64,000 nt of DNA from an uncultured Oscillospiraceae bacterium (GTDB lineage: Bacteria; Bacillota; Clostridia; Oscillospirales; Oscillospiraceae), in the NCBI GenBank assembly GCA_934613505.1, contig CAKTTB010000010.1:1-64000 (forward strand). The letters run 5' to 3'. The notes beneath the pieces are model-generated. The model was not told the origin of the DNA. It made no database searches and was given only the letters and a program-made list of their open reading frames with translations. Below, in pieces: positions 16,795-25,516 of this stretch; the stretch's first letter is position 1, and the number at the start of each line of letters is the position of its first letter. The position numbers were made by a program, and so were the translations under genes.

Positions 16795-18945
16795 TCAAAT
16801 AAAGACGCCAATTCCCGATTCCACATTCATTGCCAGTCCGGTTTTCTCATCGTATTTTGACAAATCGGTCAAAACCGCCGCCCCATCCGGCAGCAGTTCC
16901 AATGCGCCTGCATCGTCCAGTGCGCGGAACTGCGGTTCATAACAGTCGACGCTATATGCGCCAAGTTTCCGCAGCAGAGCGCGGCTCATCGCACCGGCAC
17001 GCAGGCGGCTGCAAAGCACCGCGCCCTCTTCGATCGGCAGATAGACAGTTCTGGTCGGCGCTTCGATCAGATGGAAGCGTTCCGCGATCTGCGCAAACGG
17101 AAGCAGACAGCCGTCAATGCCATCTCGCTCTGCCGCGAGAATATTCTTCTTGTCAAGCGCCCCGTCTTTCAGCTGGAACAGCTCTGCAAAATATGCGTGG
17201 ATTGCTTCCGGCAACGACAGATCTGCGCATTTCCGCGCCGCATAGGAAAGCGAATTCAGGTTCTTCGCCAGCATGGGCGGCAGCTTTCCGCCGTCCAACC
17301 GGAAGCGATATACGATGCTTTCTGCCGCGCTGCGTTTTCCCTCCCGGTTGCAGCGTCCGGCCGTCTGTAAAAGGGAATCCAGCCCGCAGTCCTCGCGCAG
17401 CGCCGCCGGAAAATCCACGTCAACGCCCGCTTCGATCAGTGACGTTGACACCACGCGGCACGGAAGCCCAGCTGACAGTTTCCGTCGGATCTCTTCAATC
17501 TGTTCCCGGCGGTCGTGCGCACACAGAAGCGTCGTCAGGCAGAAGCTCCCGTCAGGCGGAAGCGCAGCATACACGCGCTGCGCCGTGTCCCGGCGATTGA
17601 CAACGCACAAAACCTGCGCCCGTGTGCAGAGCTGCTGCGCAAGCGCATCCTGTGTGATCTCGCCAAGATCCCGGATCGTCGTACGGCGGAGCGATGTGTA
17701 AAGCATTTTTGTATTCGGGCAGATCTCCCGCAGTTTGAGTGTCGGAGCCAGCTTTTGCAGCAGCGGCGTAAGCGCGGGCTGTGTTGCCGTGCAAAGGACC
17801 GCCGTCGTGTGATAAAACTGCACCAGCTGTGTGATCGCGGACAGGCACGGCAGCAGATAGTCATTCGGAAGCGTCTGGGCTTCATCAAGAATAACAACGC
17901 TGTTTGCAATATTGTGAAGCTTCCGGCAGCGGCTGCTGCGGTTGGAATACAGAGATTCAAAGAACTGTACCGCAGTCGTAACGATCACCGGCGCGTCCCA
18001 GTTTTCACTGGCCAGGAGCTTCCGGTATTGCTCCGGTGTCAGCTCTTCCGGTTCTGCGGTCTGATACTCTGCACCGGCATAATGCGCCAGCACGTTTTCC
18101 TCGCCAAGCAGTTCTGAAAACACGTCAGCCGTCTGGTCGATGATAGAGGTATACGGAATCACATAGATCACACGCTCCATCTTCTGTGCGGCGGCGTGCT
18201 CCAGCGCGAAGGCCAAGGATGCGAATGTTTTTCCGCCTCCGGTCGGGACTGTCAGCGTATACAGTCCCTGCGTCAGGGTCTTTCCGCCTGTCCGGCAGGC
18301 ACGCAGGACCTCGTTCCGGCAGCTTTGCACAGGCGTCTTTTCATCGGCAGAAAGAAACTGTTCCACACGGTGCTGCACCAGCTGCAGCAGCTCTGAAACA
18401 GACGCATGATCGCCGCGCGGCGCCGCCGTTCCGTCCATAAAATTCTGCGTATCCTGATAATCCGCATCGACCAGACATGAGAACAACATCCGTGTATAAA
18501 ATGCATACTGCACAAAGTCAGAGGGCAGCCACACCGGCGGCGTCGATTTCGTGGACAGCAGTGTCTGCAGGCCTTCGCAGTCAAAACCGACCTGCCGCTG
18601 GATCCGGCCGAACAGGGTCGGATCATCCGGGCGGTCACCTTTTGGATTGCCTGCGTCCGGGATGCCGCCGTGGTGCCCTGCAATGGCCAGCGCTGCCGCG
18701 AGATTTCGTTTGCCATACGCCTCTTTTGCACCCGCAGTGGAATGGTCGACTCGCGCACCGCCGTGCAGCCGCGCCTGAAACCCGGCGGTGCATTTCCCAA
18801 GATCGTGGTTTCCTCCGGCAAGCGCCCCATCCGCTTCCGCGCCGAATGCCGCCGCAAACCGCTTTGCAAGCTCCGCGGTTCCCAGCAGATGCGCTTCGAC
18901 GGTCTGCTCTCTGCCGTCTTCGGCAATATGCGCAAGATATCTCAT
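16795..18945 (-). CDS. cas3: CRISPR-associated helicase/nuclease Cas3, type I-C system 2
   Basis: 716 residues. HD nuclease with NHDLGK (HD at 47-48) and AGHHGG; helicase with VPTGGGKT, ILDEAQTLP, CTATQ and QTAGRCNREG. It is the first gene of a seven-gene minus-strand operon, with 73 bp to cas5c. Together with cas1, cas2 and cas4 this makes a complete, apparently intact type I-C locus. Confidence 0.95.
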   Translation of the reverse strand: MRYLAHIAEDGREQTVEAHLLGTAELAKRFAAAFGAEADGALAGGNHDLGKCTAGFQARLHGGARVDHSTAGAKEAYGKRNLAAALAIAGHHGGIPDAGNPKGDRPDDPTLFGRIQRQVGFDCEGLQTLLSTKSTPPVWLPSDFVQYAFYTRMLFSCLVDADYQDTQNFMDGTAAPRGDHASVSELLQLVQHRVEQFLSADEKTPVQSCRNEVLRACRTGGKTLTQGLYTLTVPTGGGKTFASLAFALEHAAAQKMERVIYVIPYTSIIDQTADVFSELLGEENVLAHYAGAEYQTAEPEELTPEQYRKLLASENWDAPVIVTTAVQFFESLYSNRSSRCRKLHNIANSVVILDEAQTLPNDYLLPCLSAITQLVQFYHTTAVLCTATQPALTPLLQKLAPTLKLREICPNTKMLYTSLRRTTIRDLGEITQDALAQQLCTRAQVLCVVNRRDTAQRVYAALPPDGSFCLTTLLCAHDRREQIEEIRRKLSAGLPCRVVSTSLIEAGVDVDFPAALREDCGLDSLLQTAGRCNREGKRSAAESIVYRFRLDGGKLPPMLAKNLNSLSYAARKCADLSLPEAIHAYFAELFQLKDGALDKKNILAAERDGIDGCLLPFAQIAERFHLIEAPTRTVYLPIEEGAVLCSRLRAGAMSRALLRKLGAYSVDCYEPQFRALDDAGALELLPDGAAVLTDLSKYDEKTGLAMNVESGIGVFI

Positions 18946-18980
18946 GAATTTATCTCATTTCTTTTATATATTGTACAATC

Positions 18981-19009
18981 ATCATAGCACCATTCTCCAA
19001 ATATCACAA
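18981..19009 (-). promoter_or_regulatory. promoter of cas operon 2
   Basis: Minus strand: -35 TTGTGA (19009-19004), 17-bp spacer, -10 TATGAT (18986-18981) with a TG one base upstream region. Predicted start near 18974, 29 nt before cas3. TTGTACAA, a palindrome, overlaps the start region. Confidence 0.6.
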
Positions 19010-19149
19010 CTCCTCCCGCTATTTCTTTGCAAAATACAGGCATCTGCCGTTTTTTCCTGTTTTTTCCATTTTCATCACCGTGGATCGATACAGACTCCGC
19101 TGCAGTGCTGTCTACAGTTTCTCTTTGCCTTTCTCTATTGACGAGAAGA

Positions 19150-19224
19150 TGCTCTGGGTGGTCGAAGTTTTGTACAACATATATAAAATTTCAGTTTTTT
19201 TCGAAATGTATTGCAAATTTCGAC
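19150..19224 (-). ncRNA. weak candidate crRNA-like RNA beside cas operon 2
   Basis: Minus strand from 19224: GTC, a 7-bp inverted repeat (TCGAAAT / ATTTCGA, 19223-19217 and 19207-19201), an A-run, CTGAAA (19194-19189), then TTTTATATAT (19188-19179). The same ten bases follow TTC at plus 18959-18961 in the cas operon 2 promoter, and similarity continues with a 2-base gap through TGTACAA. The handle is poor, the stem-to-handle spacing is off and no clear promoter or terminator was found, so this may be chance or a shared operator. The 3' end is arbitrary. Confidence 0.3.
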
Positions 19225-19239
19225 AAGAGCCGTTAAAAT
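19211..19239 (+). promoter_or_regulatory. promoter of the BMP importer operon with inverted repeats
   Basis: -35 TTGCAA (19211-19216), 17-bp spacer, -10 TAAAAT (19234-19239), start near 19246. The -35 lies inside the inverted repeat TCGAAAT...ATTTCGA (19201-19223), and tandem GTCGAC boxes follow near 19254-19265. These are plausible operators, but the regulator is unknown. The remaining 18946-19200 is AT-rich with nothing else identified. Confidence 0.55.
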
Positions 19240-19308
19240 TGAGTTATGAAAACCGTCGACGGTCGACTGTTTTCGGAATATAAAGCGGAGAAACAGGAGG
19301 ATGTAACA

Positions 19309-20370
19309 ATGAAAAAGCTCGCACTTATACTGGCACTCGTCTTACTCATTGGCATGTTGGCTGGATGCAGCAATTCTGCCGCGCCGAACACCGACAATTC
19401 CCCAGCATCAAGTCCAAGCACATCCGCAGACACAGAAAAGCTGAAAATCGCACTCGTCTTACCTGGTTCCATGAATGACGGCGGCTGGAACGCTGCTGCG
19501 TATGCTGGTCTGATGGAGCTGCAAGCGCAGGGCTACACGGTCGCCTTCACCGAGAGCGTCGCGATTGCCGACATTGAGCAGACGCTCCGCAACTACGCAA
19601 ATGAGGGCTACGATCTGGTCATCGGCCACGGCTTCGAATTTGGCGAGCCCGCCATGCGCGTCGCACCCGAATTTGAAAACGTGAAATTCTTCGTCAGCGG
19701 CAAGATGCCCGACGGCGTCACGGTCGACAGTCTGCCCGCCAACATCGGCTTCATGGATATGAAGGAGTATGAGGGCGCGTTCCTGGCCGGTATCGTTGCA
19801 GGCGGCATGACGGAAAGCAAGATGATCGGCTACATCGCCGGCCTTGAGATTCCCTCCCAGCTGTCCGACATGGCCGGCTTCGTGCAGGGCGTTGCCTATG
19901 TCAATCCCGATGCAAAGGTCTATGGCGTTGTGACCGGCACGTATGAGGATCCGGCCAAGGGCAAGGAATCCGCGCTGGCGCTCATCGACATGGGCTGCGA
20001 TATCATCGCGCAATCGGCTGACTCCACCGGTGTCGGCGCGATCGAAGCATGTCTTGAGAAAAACATTAAGATGATCGGCTACGGCGGCGACCAGAATGAG
20101 ATGGCCCCCGACCTCATCATGACCTGCTTCGTGACGGACAACAAGAACGTCATCATCCGGCAGGCCGCTCTGATCGAAAACAATCAGTTCGGCGGTCTCT
20201 GGGAACCGGGCCTGGCAGACGGCGTCTGCTACATCACCGACTACCACAGCTTTGAGGACAAGATCCCGCAGGAGATCAAGGACATGGTCACAGACGCGAA
20301 GGATAAAATTTGCAGCGGTGAGCTTGTCGTTGAGTACATTCTCGATCGAATCGACGAAAAGATCGGCTAA
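19309..20370 (+). CDS. BMP-family substrate-binding lipoprotein (nucleoside/purine-type ABC importer)
   Basis: 353 residues. Lipoprotein signal MKKLALILALVLLIGMLAGC with the lipidated Cys at residue 20, a low-complexity Ser/Asn linker, then the basic-membrane-protein fold (IALVLPGSMNDGGWNAAAYA, later DVVIGHGFEFGEP-like segment and GVGAIEACLEKNIKMIGYGGD). The family binds purine nucleosides or related ligands outside the membrane. An upstream in-frame start at 19246 lacks a ribosome site; AGGAGG precedes 19309. The downstream ATPase and two permeases complete the importer. Confidence 0.92.
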   Translation: MKKLALILALVLLIGMLAGCSNSAAPNTDNSPASSPSTSADTEKLKIALVLPGSMNDGGWNAAAYAGLMELQAQGYTVAFTESVAIADIEQTLRNYANEGYDLVIGHGFEFGEPAMRVAPEFENVKFFVSGKMPDGVTVDSLPANIGFMDMKEYEGAFLAGIVAGGMTESKMIGYIAGLEIPSQLSDMAGFVQGVAYVNPDAKVYGVVTGTYEDPAKGKESALALIDMGCDIIAQSADSTGVGAIEACLEKNIKMIGYGGDQNEMAPDLIMTCFVTDNKNVIIRQAALIENNQFGGLWEPGLADGVCYITDYHSFEDKIPQEIKDMVTDAKDKICSGELVVEYILDRIDEKIG

Positions 20371-20396
20371 AGCCGCGCAGGGTCTCTTACAGGCTT

Positions 20397-20422
20397 CGGC
20401 GGCCTGCTCCCGCAGGCCGCCG
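20397..20422 (+). other. intercistronic hairpin
   Basis: Perfect 10-bp stem (CGGCGGCCTG / CAGGCCGCCG) with a 6-nt loop and no T-run, between the binding-protein gene and the ATPase gene. Such hairpins usually stabilise the upstream message so that binding protein is made in excess. Confidence 0.6.
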
Positions 20423-20463
20423 GGCAGATCCAGCACGCAGTATGTGGTTCGGAGGTGTATGCT

Positions 20464-21999
20464 TTGCCAGATAGCTTGAATATGGTGCAGATCACCAAAA
20501 AATTTGGCGACTTCAAAGCAAACGACAACATTTCCATCGATGTGCGGCAGGGCGAGATTCTCGCGCTGCTTGGCGAAAATGGCGCCGGCAAAAGCACGTT
20601 GATGAATATTCTATATGGACTTTACCGCCCCACAAGCGGAAAAATCCTTTTTGACGGCAAGGAAGTGGAAATTGACAGTCCGCTGACCGCCATTTCGCTT
20701 GGCATCGGCATGGTGCATCAACATTTCATGCTCGTGCAGGCGTTCAAAACCTGGGAAAATATCGTCCTTGGCCTACAGGATGAGCAGCGGCGGATTCTGA
20801 AGCCCGCCGAGGCAAAAAAGAAAATCACAGAGCTTGCGAAAAACTACCGCTTGCAGATCGACCCGGACGCGCCGATCAGTACGATGTCCGTCGGTTTGCA
20901 GCAGCAGGTCGAGATTGCAAAGGTTCTCTACCGCGGATGCCGGCTGCTGATCCTGGATGAGCCGACCGGCGTTCTAACCCCGCTCGAAAAGGAAAAGCTC
21001 TTCGCCACGCTCCGGCACCTGACGAAAAAAGGCTTTTCCGTCATCTTCATCTCGCACAAGCTTGACGAGGTTCTGGAGATCAGCGACCGCGTTGCCGTCC
21101 TGTGCCGCGGAAAGAACGTGTGCACCGTCAACACTGCCGAGGTCACGAAGGAGGATTTGGCACGGATGATGGTCGGCCGCGACGTTGTACTGACCGTCAA
21201 GCGGATGAATCCGCAGATCACGCCGGAGCCGGTCCTACAGATCCATGATCTGTGCGTCACCGGAAACCGGCTGGCTTCCTGTCTTAAAAATATCGATCTG
21301 ACGATCCGCAAGGGCGAGATCTACGGCATTGCCGGCGTCGACGGCAACGGCCAGTCGGAGCTGGTCGAAGCGGTCACGGGCATGCGCCATGTGGACGCCG
21401 GAACGATCTGTCTGTCCGGGACAGACATTACAAACGCGACGCCGGGCGAGATCATCGGCAGCGGCGTCAGTCTTGTACCGGAGGACCGCAAAAAGGTCGG
21501 CTCCGTCCACAGCTTCTCGGTCGACCGGAACATGATCCTGCGCAGTCTGACGCACACGCCGTACTGTAAGCACGGTTTGATCGACTACGGACGGCTCGCC
21601 GAAGACACGGACGACGTCATTGCCCAATATGATATCCGGCTTTCCCACCGCTCAGCCCCTGTCAGCCATCTGTCCGGCGGCAATTTGCAGAAGGTCATCC
21701 TTGCCCGCGAGATCGGCGCGCAGCCCAAGCTGCTCGTTGCCATGCATCCGACCCGCGGTCTGGACGTCGGTGCGATCGAATCCATCCACCGGCGGATCCT
21801 GGAAGCGGCCAGCGCAGGGCTGTCCGTGCTGCTGGTATCGACGGAGCTTGAGGAGATCATGTCCCTGTCCGATACCGTCGCTGTAATTTCCGGCGGCAGG
21901 CTCTCCAAGCCGCTGCGCGGGGACACGCTTACGATGGAAAATCTCGGTCTGCTGATGGGCGGATCTGACATACAGGGAGGCGATGAGAATGAAGCATAA
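20464..21999 (+). CDS. ABC transporter ATPase of the BMP importer (two fused nucleotide-binding domains)
   Basis: 511 residues from the TTG at 20464, which lies 8 nt after GGAGG; GTG 20455 or ATG 20482 are alternatives. Domain 1 has GENGAGKST and LLILDEPTGVLTP; domain 2 has the variant GVDGNGQSE Walker A and LSGGNLQKV. This tandem layout (RbsA/YufO type) powers the two permeases encoded next. The neighbours point to import of nucleosides, nucleobases or related N-heterocycles. Confidence 0.92.
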   Translation: MPDSLNMVQITKKFGDFKANDNISIDVRQGEILALLGENGAGKSTLMNILYGLYRPTSGKILFDGKEVEIDSPLTAISLGIGMVHQHFMLVQAFKTWENIVLGLQDEQRRILKPAEAKKKITELAKNYRLQIDPDAPISTMSVGLQQQVEIAKVLYRGCRLLILDEPTGVLTPLEKEKLFATLRHLTKKGFSVIFISHKLDEVLEISDRVAVLCRGKNVCTVNTAEVTKEDLARMMVGRDVVLTVKRMNPQITPEPVLQIHDLCVTGNRLASCLKNIDLTIRKGEIYGIAGVDGNGQSELVEAVTGMRHVDAGTICLSGTDITNATPGEIIGSGVSLVPEDRKKVGSVHSFSVDRNMILRSLTHTPYCKHGLIDYGRLAEDTDDVIAQYDIRLSHRSAPVSHLSGGNLQKVILAREIGAQPKLLVAMHPTRGLDVGAIESIHRRILEAASAGLSVLLVSTELEEIMSLSDTVAVISGGRLSKPLRGDTLTMENLGLLMGGSDIQGGDENEA

Positions 22000-23074
22000 C
22001 ACGCCCCGGCTGCGCGCAGGCATGCTGAAAACGCCGCTTGTCTTTTTGATCGCGATTCTTGCGGCGTTCCTTGTGAGCATCATCTTCATCGCCGCGCTCG
22101 GCGTCAATCCCTTCTTTGCGTTCGGAAAGCTGCTGTCCGGCGCGTTCGGAAAAACAAGCAGCATCTTTGAGATCCTTGCAAAATCCACGCCGCTCATCAT
22201 CATGGGACTTGGCATTTCCATCGGTATCCGCGGCGGATTGTCCAACCTGGGCGGAGACGGGCAGTTTTATGTCGGCGCGGTCTGTTCCGTGATCGTCGGC
22301 ATTTACCTGCCGCAGACGCTCCCCGCGCCCCTCATCTGGCTGCTCGGCGCAGCTGCCGCGATTGTATCCGGCATGCTGTACGGCGCGCTGGCCGGATTCC
22401 TGAAGGCCAAATTCAACACGAATGAGGTCATCATCACCATCATGCTCAACTATGTTGCGCAGTACGTCACGTCCTGGCTCGTCTCCGGGCCGTTGCAGGC
22501 GCCGGGCGGCATCCCGCAAACGCGGGCGCTACAGCCGTCGTACTGTCTGCCGAAGCTGATGCAGGGCACGCGCGCGCATTGGGGCTTTGTCATTGCGATC
22601 CTTTTGGCGTTCGGCGTATGGTTCCTGTTCAAAAAGACCGCACTTGGCTACCGCATCGAAGCCGTCGGCGAAGCGCCGGAGGCAGCCGTCTACGGCGGCA
22701 TCCGCAAAAACCGCTATACCATCCTGATTCTCGGCATCAGCGGCGCGTTCTGCGGCCTTGCCGGCATGGCGGAGGTCTACGGAACCTACTACCGCGTGCT
22801 GGACGGCATCACGACGAGCTTCGGCTTCACCGCCATGCTGATCGCGCTGCTTGCGCGGCTCAACCCGTTCGCGGTGATCGCGGGCAGTCTGTTCATCAGC
22901 ATTCTGACGGTCGGCGCGAACTCCATGCAGATCTCGCTGAACGTTCCGACGTCCATCGTCAACGTCATCCAGAGTCTGATCATCGTTTTCGTTCTCATTA
23001 TGCCGAGCATGACCGCGCACGTGCAGGCGCGGCATACCCGAAAGCTCGAGCAGAGGGAGGTGCAGAGGTCATGA
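21989..23074 (+). CDS. ABC importer permease, BMP type (subunit 1)
   Basis: 361 residues (ATG at 21989 chosen for its 8-nt distance to GGAGG; ATG 21983 is also possible). About eight to ten hydrophobic helices. GISIGIRGGLSNLGGDGQFYVGA is the hallmark region of YufP/BmpC permeases (branched-chain permease superfamily). Overlaps the ATPase gene at its start and the second permease by ATGA at its end. Confidence 0.91.
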   Translation: MKHNTPRLRAGMLKTPLVFLIAILAAFLVSIIFIAALGVNPFFAFGKLLSGAFGKTSSIFEILAKSTPLIIMGLGISIGIRGGLSNLGGDGQFYVGAVCSVIVGIYLPQTLPAPLIWLLGAAAAIVSGMLYGALAGFLKAKFNTNEVIITIMLNYVAQYVTSWLVSGPLQAPGGIPQTRALQPSYCLPKLMQGTRAHWGFVIAILLAFGVWFLFKKTALGYRIEAVGEAPEAAVYGGIRKNRYTILILGISGAFCGLAGMAEVYGTYYRVLDGITTSFGFTAMLIALLARLNPFAVIAGSLFISILTVGANSMQISLNVPTSIVNVIQSLIIVFVLIMPSMTAHVQARHTRKLEQREVQRS

Positions 23075-24015
23075 CGGCTGTTTTTTCCGCGACCTTTATC
23101 GTCGCCCTGCTCGCGGCAGGCGTGCGTATGTCCATTCCGATCCTTCTGCCGGCGATCGGTGAAATTTACGCGGAGCGCTCCGGCATTCTGAATATCAATC
23201 TGGAGGGCCAGATGCTCTGCGGCGCGTTCGCGGCCTTTATGGCCGGATATTATACGCACAGTCTCGCGCTCTCGCTTCTCGCGGGCGCTGCGGCCGGGAT
23301 CCTCATGGCCATGCTGATGGCGCTGTGCTGCATCCGCTGGGGCAGCAACCACTGCGTCATGGGCATCACGCTCAACATGTTCGCGCTAGGCTTCACAAGC
23401 TTCTGGTACCGCGTGGTTTTCGGCGTGACGACCTCGCCCCCGAAGGCGGACGTCAACGTCGGCATGCTGGAGATCCCGCTGCTTGCGAAGATCCCGTATC
23501 TGGGCGATATCCTGTTCAAGCAGAATTTCCTGTTCTATCTGTCCATCCTCGTCGTTGCAGCGACCTATTTTGTCCTGAACCGGACGCAGTTCGGCTTGCA
23601 GATCCGCGCATCGGGCGAAAATCCGCGCGCGGCGGAGACGATGGGCGTGCCCGTAAAGAGACGGCGCTACGTTTCCATGCTGATCTGCGGCTCACTGGCA
23701 GGACTCGGCGGCAGCTTCCTGTCTCTCATCTCGCTTAACCGGTTTGTCGATAATATCACCGCGTCCAGAGGCTTCATCGCGCTGGCGATCGTGATTTTCG
23801 GCAAGTGGAAGCCGTGGCAGGTATTTTTCGCTTCGCTGCTGTTCGGAACGATCGACGCATTGCAGCTGCGGCTGCAGGCCGTCGGTGTGGACGTTCCCTA
23901 TCAGCTTCTGACGATGCTGCCGTACCTGCTGACGATCTTCGTGATGGTTGCCACCGCAAAGCGCTCGCACAGCCCGGCCGCTTTGGGTGAGAACTACGAA
24001 AGGGAAAAGCTCTGA
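23071..24015 (+). CDS. ABC importer permease, BMP type (subunit 2)
   Basis: 314 residues, YufQ-like. Motif IGEIYAERSGILNINLEGQM near the N-terminus matches the paired permease of nucleoside importers. Seven to nine helices. The start ATG overlaps the previous stop, preceded by GGGAGG. It forms the heteromeric channel with subunit 1. 24016-24129 is a short gap without features. Confidence 0.92.
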   Translation: MTAVFSATFIVALLAAGVRMSIPILLPAIGEIYAERSGILNINLEGQMLCGAFAAFMAGYYTHSLALSLLAGAAAGILMAMLMALCCIRWGSNHCVMGITLNMFALGFTSFWYRVVFGVTTSPPKADVNVGMLEIPLLAKIPYLGDILFKQNFLFYLSILVVAATYFVLNRTQFGLQIRASGENPRAAETMGVPVKRRRYVSMLICGSLAGLGGSFLSLISLNRFVDNITASRGFIALAIVIFGKWKPWQVFFASLLFGTIDALQLRLQAVGVDVPYQLLTMLPYLLTIFVMVATAKRSHSPAALGENYEREKL

Positions 24016-24129
24016 AACGTCTGCATTGCTTGGAGGTGACAAAACCCACTGCGCCCGCGCCTTGGGAAAAACAGATTTGCAGGCATTCAAATCCATACAG
24101 ACTTACAAATTTTGAAGGAGGCATTTATC

Positions 24130-25395
24130 ATGCGAGATCTCGTCCTGAAGAACATTGACAAAATCATCACTGGCGACCTGAACCACCCCATTGCTGCCGG
24201 CGACACAGTTGTTGTGCGCAACGGCCTGATTGCCGCTGTCGGCTACGAAAAGGAAGTTGACACCTCCGGCATTGAGCTCGTGATCGACGTCGACGGCCAG
24301 ATGGTCTGCCCCGGTCTCATCGACTGCCATATCCACAACACCCTTGACGACTATGCGCCGCAGCGCGGTGCGGTCGGCACCTACGCGGACGCGCTGTACT
24401 ACGGCACCACGTCCATGTTCTCCGAAGGCGAACAGGGCCCCGGCTGGCCGCGCTTCTACGACGATCCGATCGGCTGCAAGGCTGCCGCCATTCTCTCCCA
24501 CCGCGTCTTTGAGCGGTTCCGTCCGGGCGGCGCCCTGAAGTTCCACGGCGGCGCGCTGGTTCTCGTCCACGGTCTGACCGAGCAGGACTTCAAGGAAATG
24601 GCCGACGCAGGCGTCTGGCTGATCGCAGAGATCGGCGGCGGTGGTCTGAGCGATCCCGCTGAGGTCGCGCCGATGCTGGAGTGGGCCAGAAAGTACAACT
24701 TCTTCTACAGCGTCCATCTGGCGCCCCCGTCCATCCCCGGCTCCTCCTGGGTCACGTCCAAGGAGATCCTGAAGCTGAAGCCCAACAAGGTCGCGCACAC
24801 CAACGGCGGCTCCACCGCGGTCTCATACGACCACATTGAGCGCCTGATGGACGAGAGCGACATCCCGCTCGAGCTGGTTGTCAACGGCAACTTTGTGAAC
24901 TTCAACAAGATGCTGCAGCACATGAGCAAGAAGGGCGAGCTGAACCGTATCGTCTTCGGCTCCGACGCGCCGACCGGTCAGGCATCCCTGCCCGGCGCGA
25001 TCAACCGCGCCATCGTCAAGGCTTCCGCGCTCAACGGCATCCCGGCTGAGCTCTGCATCGCCATGGCGACCGGCAACTCTGCCGATCTGTACCGTCAGAA
25101 CACCGGCAAGATCGAAGTCGGCCGCGAGGCTGACCTTCAGGTCATCGACTGCCCGCCGGGCTCCTGCGGCAAGGATGCACTCAAGGCAATCGAGGGCGGC
25201 GACCCGTTCGGCTGCGATCTCGTGATCGTCGACGGCCGTGTCATGGCCTTCCGCGGCCGCGACTCCCGTCCGACCGCCCGCTGCTGCCTGCTTGACGGCA
25301 AGCCGTTCTTCGCAGAGGGCATCACCGAGCATCTGTTCTTCCCGCCGCAGGTCAGCCGTCATTATGAGGGTCTTGGCTTCAATCATCAGAACTGA
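24130..25395 (+). CDS. enamidase-like amidohydrolase
   Basis: 421 residues of the metal-dependent amidohydrolase superfamily. VCPGLIDCHIHNT carries the HxH metal site, followed by LKFHGGALVLVHGLTEQDF, HTNGGSTAVS and GSDAPTGQASLPGAINRA. These blocks resemble the enamidase of nicotinate fermentation, which hydrolyses 6-oxo-tetrahydronicotinate to 2-formylglutarate. No other nicotinate-pathway gene is in the window, so the true substrate may be another cyclic enamide or amide delivered by the importer. ATG at 24130 follows GGAGG; the earlier TTG is not favoured. Confidence 0.75.
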   Translation: MRDLVLKNIDKIITGDLNHPIAAGDTVVVRNGLIAAVGYEKEVDTSGIELVIDVDGQMVCPGLIDCHIHNTLDDYAPQRGAVGTYADALYYGTTSMFSEGEQGPGWPRFYDDPIGCKAAAILSHRVFERFRPGGALKFHGGALVLVHGLTEQDFKEMADAGVWLIAEIGGGGLSDPAEVAPMLEWARKYNFFYSVHLAPPSIPGSSWVTSKEILKLKPNKVAHTNGGSTAVSYDHIERLMDESDIPLELVVNGNFVNFNKMLQHMSKKGELNRIVFGSDAPTGQASLPGAINRAIVKASALNGIPAELCIAMATGNSADLYRQNTGKIEVGREADLQVIDCPPGSCGKDALKAIEGGDPFGCDLVIVDGRVMAFRGRDSRPTARCCLLDGKPFFAEGITEHLFFPPQVSRHYEGLGFNHQN

Positions 25396-25434
25396 GTTTT
25401 CTTCCCCTGTCCAGACTGCATGATCTTTTTCATT

Positions 25435-25475
25435 GGAGCGGGGTGAGCCGGAGCCACCCGGCTCGCTCCGCTCCT
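25435..25475 (+). other. intercistronic hairpin
   Basis: GGAGCGG ... CCGCTCC and inner GAGCCGG / CCGGCTC arms form an interrupted stem of about 14 bp, without a T-run, in the 121-bp gap between the two amidohydrolase genes. Likely an RNA processing or stability element. Confidence 0.45.
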
Positions 25476-25516
25476 CCCATTTTGCAACACTGAAACAGAA
25501 AGGATACCGCACCGCT

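Noticed and set aside
19079..19092. GTGGATCGATAC resembling the CRISPR repeat handle
   Set aside because: Nine of twelve bases match but no stem or GTC precedes it and no target-like match follows.
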